Shown here in pieces: positions 24,743 through 32,986 of a stretch of DNA of 64,000 nucleotides (positions are counted from its first letter, which is position 1; each line of letters begins with the position of its first letter). This DNA is from Pseudoalteromonas sp. XMcav2-N (GTDB lineage Bacteria; Pseudomonadota; Gammaproteobacteria; Enterobacterales; Alteromonadaceae): assembly GCF_024124545.1 (NCBI RefSeq), contig NZ_JAMXSF010000021.1, forward strand, positions 1 to 64,000, given 5' to 3'. The position numbers and the translations under genes are program-made. Below the pieces are notes generated by a model. The model searched no databases and was not told the origin of the DNA. It saw nothing but the letters and a program-made list of their open reading frames with translations.

Positions 24743-25399
24743 ATGAAGCTTTACATTGGCAATAAAAATTACTCTACCTGGTCTTTGAGATCTTGGTTAT
24801 TAGTTGAAAGATATGGATTAAAATTTCAGGAAACCATGTTGAAACTAGAAACAGACGTATTTTATCAGACCTTGTCTGGTATTAGCCCAACCAACAAGGT
24901 ACCGCTGCTCGTTGATGGTGATGTGATTGTCTGGGAATCTCTGGCAATCTGCGAATACATCAACGAAACTTATCTTTCAGGGAAAGCCTGGCCTGAAGAT
25001 CCTGAGTTACGTGCGCGCGCACGATCACTTAGCAGTGAAATGCACAGTGGTTTTTTGGCACTCAGATCGGAAATGCCAATGAATATTCGGGCAAAACGTT
25101 ATGTGGACTTATCTGTAGCCGCGCAAAAAGACATAGCAAGGATTGCACAAATTTGGCGAGAACAAATGCGGGAATTTGGCCAACAGGGTGGCTGGTTATT
25201 CGGTGAATGGAGTATAGCCGATGCGATGTTTGCACCGGTTGTTATGCGGTTTATCACTTATGGTATCGAGCCTGGACCTGAAGCAACTGCATATATGGAA
25301 AAAGTACTTGCTTGCCCTGCCATTCAGAGGTGGCGTGCAGACGCGCTGCTTGAGCAGGATATAGTACCAAGTGATGAAGCTGGCACTCCAAGTGACTAA
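24743..25399 (+). CDS. Glutathione S-transferase family protein
   Basis: A 218-aa cytoplasmic GST. The N-terminal thioredoxin-like domain begins MKLYIGNKNYSTWSLRSWLL, with the putative catalytic Ser/Tyr region at about residues 9-13. NKVPLLVDGD and WESLAICEYI carry the conserved cis-Pro and Ser glutathione-binding positions. The helical C-domain has SIADAMFAPVV, the usual N-capping Asp motif. I start at the ATG at 24743 (ribosome-binding site AAGGAC), where homology begins. It is divergent from the LysR gene. Confidence 0.88.
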   Translation: MKLYIGNKNYSTWSLRSWLLVERYGLKFQETMLKLETDVFYQTLSGISPTNKVPLLVDGDVIVWESLAICEYINETYLSGKAWPEDPELRARARSLSSEMHSGFLALRSEMPMNIRAKRYVDLSVAAQKDIARIAQIWREQMREFGQQGGWLFGEWSIADAMFAPVVMRFITYGIEPGPEATAYMEKVLACPAIQRWRADALLEQDIVPSDEAGTPSD

Positions 25400-25498
25400 T
25401 GTAAGGCGCAGGTATTAATATCGGGGTTATCTGCATACTGTGTCCTTATTTGGGTAATATACTTATTGTTGTATGTTGTTCAATAATGGAAATGTCTA

Positions 25499-25963
25499 AT
25501 GCTGACCCCTGTTACTTCCCATAATCAAACCATCTATTATAATCTGGCGCAGGCTTATGAGGCTGAGTTTTCTCCTCTTACAGATAAAAGCCCCGGCCCT
25601 GACGGCGTATTTGCATTAGATACTTTGCTGGAGGGGAACGTCAGGGGATATTTATGTTATGTCAACAAAACGCCGGTAGGATTGGCTGCGATAGCGCAGC
25701 ATCAGGAAAGAGAGTTTGAGGTTTGTGAGTTTTATATAGTACCTCGTTTTCGCAAAGCCGGGCTCGGCGCTCGGTTTGCTCGCGCTATCTGGGCGAACTC
25801 TCCGGGTCTGTGGACCATAAAGCAGATCGCTGGTGCCGACTATGCAACGCAATTCTGGCGTCGTGCAATTGCTCAAGCCGGCATAGAAGAGATGGAAGAA
25901 GACACCTACCATGACCCATACTGGGGCACAGTGATGCGCCAGCGATTCAGATACGATATGTAA
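25499..25963 (+). CDS. GNAT-family N-acetyltransferase
   Basis: A 154-aa acetyl-CoA-dependent acyltransferase. The fold's acetyl-CoA motif A is RFRKAGLGARFARAI (about residues 83-97), preceded by the beta strand FEVCEFYIVP. Substrate unknown. The ATG at 25499 has only a modest upstream GGAAATG. It lies tail-to-tail with the alcohol dehydrogenase gene, 21 bp apart. Confidence 0.8.
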   Translation: MLTPVTSHNQTIYYNLAQAYEAEFSPLTDKSPGPDGVFALDTLLEGNVRGYLCYVNKTPVGLAAIAQHQEREFEVCEFYIVPRFRKAGLGARFARAIWANSPGLWTIKQIAGADYATQFWRRAIAQAGIEEMEEDTYHDPYWGTVMRQRFRYDM

Positions 25964-25984
25964 TCGTCTAACTGAGTTAGGCAG

Positions 25985-27181
25985 TCAGGCGCGTATCTGT
26001 GTCAGGATGTGCTGGCAGTCTGGCAGCGCCATAAAGTGTGGCACTGGGTAATCGGGGTGTGCCTCTTCAAGTGCCAGGACCGCCAGTGACTGAATATCGT
26101 CACTGAGCACTTCACTGAGGTGAGCCTGAATGTTGAGCTGCGCCAGCAAATCTGTGATGTGTGTGATGAAGTCTTGCGCCTGCCGCTCAATAGGGTAATC
26201 CAAAGAAGTCAGATTACAATGACGCGCGATCGTGGCTAACTGGCGGTGTATCCGGCTGCCATACCAATGCAGAACTGGTAATAGCAATACTGCGTTTGCC
26301 AGGCCGTGTGGGGTGCCATATTTGGCTGTGAGCTGGTGTGAGATAGCATGCACATAGCCTACCGATGTTCGAGTGAATGCTTGTCCAGCCAGGAAAGAGG
26401 CATAGAGCAGCTTTTCTCTTGCCTCAAGGTTCTGACCATCAGAGTAAGCAATAGACAGGTGGCAGAAGATAAGTTCACACGCCTCGAGTGCTTTGTCATT
26501 CGTCAGTTTAGTCGCGTTAATGCTTAAGATCGCTTCAATAGCGTGAGTTAGTGCGTCGATGGCTGTGGTTGCCGTTATCCCGGCCGGTAAACTGGTCGTG
26601 AGCTGGCTCAATAGAACCGCACGCTGTGGGACCAGGCAAAAGTCTGCGGCAGCGAGCTTTTTGCCCCTTTTTTCGTCGTTAAACACTGCCGCAACTGTTG
26701 TCTCAGATCCCGTGCCTGCTGTGGTCGGTATTGCAATGTTAGGAGGGAGTGTTTTAAGCACCTTAAACAAACCTGAAAAGGCGTCAACCGAGCGTTTTGG
26801 GCGGACAGCCCGAGCACCAATTAATTTTGCAGCGTCCAGTACCGAACCACCGCCAACACTGATAATTGCCTTGCAGTTGTTTGACAGGTAGGTTTGATAG
26901 CCTTGCTCGATATTCTCTATCGTGGGGTTAGCCTGCACTTTATCATAAACGACAGGGTGCAGGTTTTGAGCCTCCAGTGCTGTGATAACGGGGGAAATGA
27001 CGTCTAACTCTTTCAGGACTTTGTCTGTTACCAGCATGACCTGAGTACCATGTGGTAGAGCTAGATCTTGTATGGCACTGGCCAGTCCCGTTAAACCTTT
27101 GTACAGCTCAGGTGCTGGAATGCCAATAAATCTGACAATGCATTTCAGTAAAAAGTGATAGCAGCGATAGAGTAGGTGCAT
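25985..27181 (-). CDS. Iron-containing alcohol dehydrogenase
   Basis: A 398-aa group III (Fe-dependent) alcohol dehydrogenase. The NAD(P)-binding GGGSVLDAAK (about residues 109-118) and TTAGTGSETT (about 152-161) are present. Metal ligands sit in AIDALTHAIEA (D and H) and in HAISHQL...PHGLANAV (two H). The N-terminal 20 residues are hydrophobic and Cys-rich (YRCYHFLLKCIVRFIG), which is unusual for the family. The physiological alcohol is not apparent and no operon partners are present. Confidence 0.9.
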   Translation of the reverse strand: MHLLYRCYHFLLKCIVRFIGIPAPELYKGLTGLASAIQDLALPHGTQVMLVTDKVLKELDVISPVITALEAQNLHPVVYDKVQANPTIENIEQGYQTYLSNNCKAIISVGGGSVLDAAKLIGARAVRPKRSVDAFSGLFKVLKTLPPNIAIPTTAGTGSETTVAAVFNDEKRGKKLAAADFCLVPQRAVLLSQLTTSLPAGITATTAIDALTHAIEAILSINATKLTNDKALEACELIFCHLSIAYSDGQNLEAREKLLYASFLAGQAFTRTSVGYVHAISHQLTAKYGTPHGLANAVLLLPVLHWYGSRIHRQLATIARHCNLTSLDYPIERQAQDFITHITDLLAQLNIQAHLSEVLSDDIQSLAVLALEEAHPDYPVPHFMALPDCQHILTQIRA

Positions 27182-27332
27182 AACCTGGAAAGCTCAAGTG
27201 GTTGTTTATTGCACAAAAGCATAGCCGAAAGTGCCTGTATAAGGCAAAGATTTAGTGTGGTAGGTAGTTGAAATCGCGTTATTTTAGAAAGAGGGTGAGC
27301 CAGCTCTAGAGTGCTGGCCCATATGCAGAGGG

Positions 27333-27692
27333 TTAAACAACTCCGCGTGGTAAACGGCAGTCATGATCCTTTTCTGCCAGCTCAATGATCCAGGCTTCTT
27401 CTGCTGTGTAGCCATCTTCATTTGCTTTGACAACCGTGAACGGGGTTGCTTTTTTAACCGCTGGCGCTGCTGCCTTGGTTGTTGCTTTTTTCTTAGGCGC
27501 AGGTTGTTCTGTCGCGGCTGTTCCTGAAGTTAGCTCTTCGGTTAAAGCTGCTACATCTGCCAGACGCATATTTTTGCCACCGTCAATGCTGTACCAGCCA
27601 GGTTTAGTGGTGATCTCTGGCTTTTTGCCATGTGCGGCTTCATATGCGGCTTCAAATGCACTTAAAACTTCAGTTTTATCTAGTTTACTCAT
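27333..27692 (-). CDS. Small hypothetical protein with Ala/Lys linker
   Basis: A 119-aa soluble protein. The acidic N-terminal part (KTEVLSAFEAAYEAAHGKKP) and a short GWYSIDGGKNMRLADVAAL block lead into a Lys/Ala/Thr-rich linker (PKKKATTKAAAPAVKKA). A conserved-looking C-terminal segment (GYTAEEAWIIELAEKDHDCRLPRGVV) follows. No named family recognised. It may bind nucleic acid through the basic linker (inference). Followed by a weak hairpin (GCCAGC/GCTGGC) at about 27300-27319. Confidence 0.65.
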   Translation of the reverse strand: MSKLDKTEVLSAFEAAYEAAHGKKPEITTKPGWYSIDGGKNMRLADVAALTEELTSGTAATEQPAPKKKATTKAAAPAVKKATPFTVVKANEDGYTAEEAWIIELAEKDHDCRLPRGVV

Positions 27693-27852
27693 CGTAAATC
27701 CCAGTCGTGTTATACGCGGATACGCAGGTTAAGATTAAACGATATTTATACCTATTTTTGAGTAATTTTTCAATTTTTTGCGTTTTTAAGCGCTGATTCA
27801 TCGCAATTCAGTTCCTGCTCAAGGGCGGGATATCCAACTTTTGGATTAATTT
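27693..27852. other. Intergenic region left of palindromic element copy 2
   Basis: About 160 bp upstream of the hypothetical gene at 27333. It should hold its promoter; nothing more is recognised. With the 212-bp element it makes a 370-bp gene-free gap. Confidence 0.4.
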
Positions 27853-28064
27853 ATACCAATTTGCTTATTTAAGTGTTCTATTTTTGAGGCGAGAAAATAG
27901 GGTCGATAACACCGCTCTCGCGTCCTGCTATCGCTGAGGCACCTACATCCATATAGGCGAGGCAAAAATCTTGCTATTTAGTTGTTCTAAATAAGAAGTT
28001 TTTAACGCCGTTTAGCGCCCTGTTTGCTTCTTCAAATTGAACAGGTATTAAGTGAAATTGGTAT
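27853..28064. repeat. Dispersed palindromic element, copy 2 (212 bp, inverted, with insert)
   Basis: Reverse-complement orientation relative to the copies at 2797 and 41976. The ends are ATACCAATTTG and GAAATTGGTAT. It carries about 50 extra bp between GTCGATAAC and AGGCAAAAAT (roughly 27911-27960), absent from the two 162-bp copies. The last T of the element is also the first plus-strand base of the elyC stop codon, so the element abuts that reading frame. Confidence 0.85.
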
Positions 28065-28828
28065 TACAAAGCTTGTGGGTCAATCATTCGACGCAGTGCT
28101 ATCCATTGTCGTCCTATCAGCTCATGAGCATAAGTCGTTACTGCGTTTAATACCGATGCATTAGCGATGAAGCGCCGAAAACCCTGCGCATTGCCGTAGC
28201 TGTAAAATTGTACAGGTGCTGCTATGGTATCCACTCCCTGAGCGGAGAATAAATCTTGTGCACGTGCCATATGGCTGGCAGATGTGACCAGGGCGACTTT
28301 ACTGTCAACAAGTCTGGTTGCAAGCAATAAAGCTTCTTCGGCTGTATCTCTGGCCTTTGGATTCTGAATTATTTTGTCCGAAGAAACGCCAAGGGCTATG
28401 GCGGTTTTGGCCATCATGGCGCTGCTTGTTGTTTTGCCATTTCCGGCGCCCGAAACAATAAGCTGCGCATGTGGGTAGGCATGAAGTAGTCTGAGTCCTT
28501 CGGTCAGGCGAGAAAGCGCACAACCTGATAGTTGCAGATTGGCCGGAAACTGGGGAGCAGGGCGCACACCACACCCCAGTACGGTGATATAGTCGATACT
28601 TTTATGCTTGCTCATTGAAAACGGAGCTACCTTTTTCTCTGAAGGGGTTATGAGTATGTCCGCAAAAAAAGGGGTACTGATTGCCCAGAGACTGATTAGC
28701 AGTAGCCAGCTGAGCAGGTAAAATTTGCTATTTATCCTGGCGATAAACAGCAAACAGAGCGCAAGCAATAGCAGAGTTACAGGTAAGGGCATCAACAAAG
28801 ACCCAATCACCTTTTTTACCTCAAACAT
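28064..28828 (-). CDS. elyC: ElyC-like DUF218 envelope biogenesis protein
   Basis: A 254-aa inner-membrane protein: two N-terminal helices (LLMPLPVTLLLLALCLLFIA; YLLSWLLLISLWAISTPFFA) and a periplasmic DUF218/YdcF-like domain. That domain has ITVLGCGVRP, RLTEGLRLLHAYP, LIVSGAGN and ALVTSASHMARA motifs. Its length and the start FEVKKVIGSLLMPLP match E. coli ElyC (259 aa), which is needed for peptidoglycan assembly at low temperature. The stop codon coincides with the end of palindromic element copy 2. Confidence 0.85.
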   Translation of the reverse strand: MFEVKKVIGSLLMPLPVTLLLLALCLLFIARINSKFYLLSWLLLISLWAISTPFFADILITPSEKKVAPFSMSKHKSIDYITVLGCGVRPAPQFPANLQLSGCALSRLTEGLRLLHAYPHAQLIVSGAGNGKTTSSAMMAKTAIALGVSSDKIIQNPKARDTAEEALLLATRLVDSKVALVTSASHMARAQDLFSAQGVDTIAAPVQFYSYGNAQGFRRFIANASVLNAVTTYAHELIGRQWIALRRMIDPQAL

Positions 28829-28912
28829 AAAAAATGATCCGTTTTTATCAGTTTGCGCCTAGTTTACCTTTATTATCTCTCAATTGCGTGGGTAATTCTG
28901 CTGATTTACTGT

Positions 28913-29800
28913 TTAGCGATTTACGGATTGTTTGCACGTATTCAGGAAGTGACGGTAAACCGGGTTATCCTTCATATTCTTTTTCATTGCAAGATACATA
29001 GGGCGGTTCAAACCCAATGCACCTAAAGGTATAGATTTGATCAATCCCTGACTCTCATAAGGGGTAACTAACCAGTCAGGTAGCGCCGCAACGCCCATAC
29101 CGGCACTAACCAACTGAAAGATCAGTAACCCCTGGTCCACGGTTTTCAAAGTGCCGTCAAATCGGGCATTTTGGATAAAGTGCTTGAAGATATCCTGGCG
29201 CTCTTTAGGAATGGGGTAAGAAATGATGGTCTCGTCTTTCAGATCGAGTGCGGTGACATAGGCTTTCTTAGCGAGTTCGTGATCAGGTGCAACAATGAGT
29301 TTCAGTTTAAAGTCAAAAATATGTGCGTATTCTACGTGCTCAGGCTCTCGAATATCTGAGGTCAGCACCAAGTCTAATTCATCACTGAGTAGTTCAGGGA
29401 TCGCGTCGTAGCTAAAACCACGTTCATAATCCACCTTAATATCTGGCCAGAAGTTATTAAACTCTTTAATAGTGGGCAGCAACCAGTGAAAACAAGCGTG
29501 GCATTCAACACTGAGTCTCAATTGTGAGATAGGTTGATTGAGGCTTTCTTTAAGGCGGCACTTGGTGGCTTCGACCTTAGGCAACACATCATTTGCCAGT
29601 TCCAGTAAAAGCATGCCCTGTGGGGTAAAGCGAACGGGCTGAGTCTTGCGCTCAAACAACTGACAGTCTAGTTTGTTTTCCAGATCTTTGATTTGGTGAG
29701 AAAGTGCTGACTGAGTGAGGAATAACTCACGCGCCGTATTGACCAGTGATCCGGTTTCTTTCAGGGTCGCTATGGTTTTTAAGTGCTTTATATCTATCAT
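28913..29800 (-). CDS. metR: LysR-family methionine regulator MetR
   Basis: A 295-aa LysR-type regulator. The N-terminus (MIDIKHLKTIATLKETGSL, TQSALSHQIKDLE, FERKTQPVRFTPQG) and the effector domain (LRLSVECHACFHWLLPTIKEF, ELDLVLTSDI, GMGVAALPDW) closely follow E. coli MetR, which activates metE and metH and senses homocysteine. I use the ATG at 29800, where homology starts; ATG at 29803 is equally possible. MetJ boxes upstream agree with known repression of metR by MetJ. No metE lies alongside in this window. Confidence 0.92.
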   Translation of the reverse strand: MIDIKHLKTIATLKETGSLVNTARELFLTQSALSHQIKDLENKLDCQLFERKTQPVRFTPQGMLLLELANDVLPKVEATKCRLKESLNQPISQLRLSVECHACFHWLLPTIKEFNNFWPDIKVDYERGFSYDAIPELLSDELDLVLTSDIREPEHVEYAHIFDFKLKLIVAPDHELAKKAYVTALDLKDETIISYPIPKERQDIFKHFIQNARFDGTLKTVDQGLLIFQLVSAGMGVAALPDWLVTPYESQGLIKSIPLGALGLNRPMYLAMKKNMKDNPVYRHFLNTCKQSVNR

Positions 29801-29824
29801 CATCAACAAATCTCATTCTAAACG

Positions 29825-29837
29825 TGAGTAAAACTCA
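29825..29837. promoter_or_regulatory. Possible MetR/LysR-type palindrome before metR
   Basis: TGAG, five bases, CTCA: a dyad 25 bp upstream of the metR start. It resembles the MetR site TGAA-N5-TTCA with two substitutions and could serve autoregulation. Confidence 0.4.
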
Positions 29838-29873
29838 GATTACACCCATACTACGCTGTGAATCCTAGCTATT

Positions 29874-29889
29874 CAACGTCTAGACGTCT
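29874..29889. promoter_or_regulatory. Tandem MetJ boxes upstream of metR
   Basis: AGACGTCT at 29882-29889 is an 8/8 match to the met box. The adjoining CAACGTCT at 29874-29881 matches 6/8. Two adjacent 8-mers are the minimum MetJ operator. It lies about 75-90 bp upstream of metR. Confidence 0.8.
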
Positions 29890-30171
29890 ACAAATCCAGC
29901 AGCGATTGACTAAATATTTACAAAATTACTATAGCACTATTTTTGACAGCGTTGTCATTCTTTATTTGACTTTTTTTAAAAAAATTACAATTTAATTTTA
30001 CTCAAGTTGATTTTGAGAAAGAATCAGTTGTGAAAATGAGGGGGGAGATGTAAGTTTTAGCCATCTAGACTGTCAAGTGGTGTTTGGTGGGCTGATACGG
30101 CACACTCTGAGGTTTGCGTGTATTTCAAAGCTTTGTTTACTCAAATAGTTAAAGTATTAAGTGAGTAAGTC

Positions 30172-30400
30172 ATGACAATATGTGCTGTGGAGGGTCCCTG
30201 TGGCCGCTGAACACTGTTAATGAAAAGCGCCTATCTTGATCGGTGAACTTGTCTGAACCCGCTCACGGGTTTGAGTTTACAAGACCAGTCTTGCTGGGCA
30301 ATGAGTCGCACAATCGATTTAACATGGACTAAAGCGTTGAGAGCCATACTGGCTTAGTGTGTGTAAGCCAGTACCCCGATGCCCCTCAGGGGGCATTTTT
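30172..30400 (+). ncRNA. Candidate structured sRNA, 5' end not resolved
   Basis: Both flanking genes run leftward, yet three consecutive stem-loops end in a plus-strand intrinsic terminator. They are AACCCG/CGGGTT at 30256-30271, a 10-bp stem TACTGGCTTA and its complement at 30347-30373, and ATGCCCC/GGGGCAT followed by T5 at 30379-30400. The T-run exists only on the plus strand, so it should terminate a plus-strand transcript. A 12-codon frame (30172-30210, start MTICAVEG) has no clear ribosome-binding site. I recognise no known RNA family. The 5' limit given is arbitrary. Confidence 0.5.
30379..30400 (+). terminator. Plus-strand intrinsic terminator
   Basis: 7-bp stem ATGCCCC/GGGGCAT, TCAG loop, T5. 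It overlaps the last codons of the convergent gene at 30386. Confidence 0.8.
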
Positions 30401-32776
30401 CGTTGTGACCTTAATCTGCTCTGTTTGTAAAAAAGCCAGTGCCTGCGAAGCTTTAAGGGGGTGAGAAATTAAAAAACCTTGTCCAAACTGGCATGATTTT
30501 GTGCTAAGCAGCTGAAACTGCTGAAGAGTCTCTATGCCTTCTGCTACTACTTCCAGGTCCAGTGACTTCGCGAGCGATAAAATCGCGTCAACCAGCGGGT
30601 TTTCTTCATCTGATAGTTGATTAATAAAACTCTTGTCAATTTTAAGTACATGAATAGGCAGCTGGTGCAGGTAGCCAAGCGCGGAATATCCGGTACCAAA
30701 GTCGTCGAGATACAGCTTCACGCCAAAGGGTGACAGACCATTAATTACTTTAGTCGCCAGGCTGAGGTTTTCAATCAGCCCTGATTCCGTGATTTCAAGG
30801 CTGAGCGCCCCTTGGTTTAGTTGGTAGGTATGGTATAAGGCTGCGATCTGCTCTACAAATTCCAAACTGGCAAAGTGACGTGAAGAGACGTTGACGGTCA
30901 GGCTGATGTCCTTAAACCCGGCAGCTTGCCATTGCGCGACTTGTTTTGCCGCTAGTTCGAGTAAATGCAAATCGAGCTCGATAATTTGACCCGTTTGTTC
31001 TGCGATGGGAATGAAGTTATCAGGCGTGACCAAGCCATTTTTAGGGTGGTGCCAGCGAACCAGTGATTCGAAACTGACGACCTTAGGATGAGTGAGAGTG
31101 AAAATGGGCTGATAATAAAGCTCAAACTCTCCGTTCTTAATCCCATTTTGTAGATCGTTTTCTATGTCGGCCTGCTGTTTTAGCTTTTTACGCATCTCAT
31201 TATTGAAATAGCGGATCTGACTGCGTCCCGCTGATTTAGCTTCGTACATAGCGGCGTCAGCCTGTTGCAGCAGGGTAATGGCGTTGTCAGAGTCGCTGGA
31301 GGTAAAGGCGACACCAATGCTGCTTGAAGCTTGTAGCAAATGGCCGTCGATATGAATGGGTTTCGCGATGGCTCCTGTGATGCGTTCCAGGGCAAGTTCG
31401 ACTTGGTGTTTGTCACTAATATTTTCCATGAAGATGGCGAATTCATCACCCCCCAGACGTGCAAAGGTGTCAGTTTTGCGAATGCAGCCTCTTATCAGCT
31501 CAACAATGGCTACTAAAAAGTGGTCGCCGACATCATGCCCCAGCGCATCATTGATGCTTTTGAAGCGATCCAGATCAAGATATAACAAACAATGCTGATG
31601 TGCCGACTGACTCCGACCTAAAGATAAAATGGCATGTTTAATGCGCTCCAGCATCAGATACCGATTTGCCAGGCCAGTTAAGTCATCGTGCAATGCTCTG
31701 TGCTCCAGTGCCTGGCGGGCAAGGCGTCGGTCGATTGCCATACTGAGCTGTCGACTGATGTAGGTTAGAATGGCTTTATGATGTTGGCTGAATGCCTGAT
31801 CGTTGTCATAGCTTTGCAGTACAACGACGCCCTGATACTGGTCATTGACCACAAAGGGGACGCCGAGCCAGGAGCGTGGTGAACGACCGACCATTTTAAA
31901 GTTCTGCTGCTTTATATGCGTTAAAAACTGCTGGTGGTCACACAACAAGGGTTTTTGTTGTTTGATGATGTAATAAGAGGCTGTGTGTTTAATCTGCTCT
32001 TTGGATACTTTTTGATGAGCACTGCATTTTATGCCTGCTTCAATGAGGTAGTCTATTTCCAGGACATCAAGCTGGGTGTCGTAAAGGCCGATAAAGCAGT
32101 TTTCCGCCGGTAATTGTGAGCAAATGATGCTATACAGCTCATCATAAAAGGCGTCTAGGTTCCGTGACTGGTAAGTAATATTCGCGATCTTCAGCAAGCA
32201 CTTTTCTAGCTGTTGTGCCTGATGCAGTTGATCTACAGTGGCTGTCAGGTGGTCCAGAGTTCGAACCTGATGAATTTTAGCGCTGAGTAAATGGGCAACG
32301 GTAGAGAGGATCTGCAAATGTCCCTGTGTGAAATAATCAGGTTCAGGGTGCTCACAGTCAATCACGCCCAATAACGTGTTTTCATAAACCAAAGGCACAC
32401 ATAGCTCCGACAGCGCAGGTCGTGCGTCTGCAATGTACATAGGCTCAAGAGCAACATTACCAGAAAGAAAAGGTTGCTTAGTACGTGCCACATGGCCTGT
32501 GATCCCCGCAGCAATGGGGATGCGTTGTTGGCGTACTTCGTGGCCAATGTCTTTATGTGCAACCCCCATACTGGCGACAACATCCAAGAATTGACCTGCC
32601 GGATCACTGAGATAAATAACACAATCAACAAATCCCAGTCGGCTTACCACCTGGCTGGTAACATATTCAAAGAGTTCATCCAGATGTGTGATCTGCAATA
32701 GCGACGATGAAAACTGGTTGATGATGCTTAACTGTTCGGTTTTTGATTCTAGTTTTGCTTCTGACAGTATTGGCAT
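30386..32776 (-). CDS. GAF-GAF-GGDEF-EAL c-di-GMP enzyme
   Basis: A 796-aa soluble protein: two tandem GAF sensor domains (about residues 20-160 and 195-345), a GGDEF domain with intact RLGGDEFAIF (about 365-520), and an EAL domain (535-785). The EAL motif reads ESL in VSFESLVRW, but LEITESG, YLDDFGTGYSALG, LKIDKSF and VAEGIET are kept, so phosphodiesterase activity is plausible. The cyclase site is complete. No membrane segment, so it is cytoplasmic with an unknown GAF ligand. The last codons (KNAP) are encoded by the stem of an opposite-strand terminator. Confidence 0.92.
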   Translation of the reverse strand: MPILSEAKLESKTEQLSIINQFSSSLLQITHLDELFEYVTSQVVSRLGFVDCVIYLSDPAGQFLDVVASMGVAHKDIGHEVRQQRIPIAAGITGHVARTKQPFLSGNVALEPMYIADARPALSELCVPLVYENTLLGVIDCEHPEPDYFTQGHLQILSTVAHLLSAKIHQVRTLDHLTATVDQLHQAQQLEKCLLKIANITYQSRNLDAFYDELYSIICSQLPAENCFIGLYDTQLDVLEIDYLIEAGIKCSAHQKVSKEQIKHTASYYIIKQQKPLLCDHQQFLTHIKQQNFKMVGRSPRSWLGVPFVVNDQYQGVVVLQSYDNDQAFSQHHKAILTYISRQLSMAIDRRLARQALEHRALHDDLTGLANRYLMLERIKHAILSLGRSQSAHQHCLLYLDLDRFKSINDALGHDVGDHFLVAIVELIRGCIRKTDTFARLGGDEFAIFMENISDKHQVELALERITGAIAKPIHIDGHLLQASSSIGVAFTSSDSDNAITLLQQADAAMYEAKSAGRSQIRYFNNEMRKKLKQQADIENDLQNGIKNGEFELYYQPIFTLTHPKVVSFESLVRWHHPKNGLVTPDNFIPIAEQTGQIIELDLHLLELAAKQVAQWQAAGFKDISLTVNVSSRHFASLEFVEQIAALYHTYQLNQGALSLEITESGLIENLSLATKVINGLSPFGVKLYLDDFGTGYSALGYLHQLPIHVLKIDKSFINQLSDEENPLVDAILSLAKSLDLEVVAEGIETLQQFQLLSTKSCQFGQGFLISHPLKASQALAFLQTEQIKVTTKNAP

Positions 32777-32986
32777 GGCATAGGCCTGATTACTTAATCT
32801 TCGACCATGTTAACGCTCTTAAATCATGCGTTACAGTCAATGTTGCAATTAAATTGCTATTCACTGTAAACCTGATGACACTTTTACGACTTTGTAAGCT
32901 TTAAAGCCTGTCGGGTTGGCCTTAAAAACTTTACTAACCTGCTGGCTCAGCCTATGATCGGGCAAATTCAGTAGTGGGAAAGAGCA

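Noticed and set aside
29944..29958. TGACA/TGTCA dyad at a TTGACA hexamer in the gap before metR
   Set aside because: No matching -10 at proper distance on either strand, so it could not be assigned as a promoter or operator.
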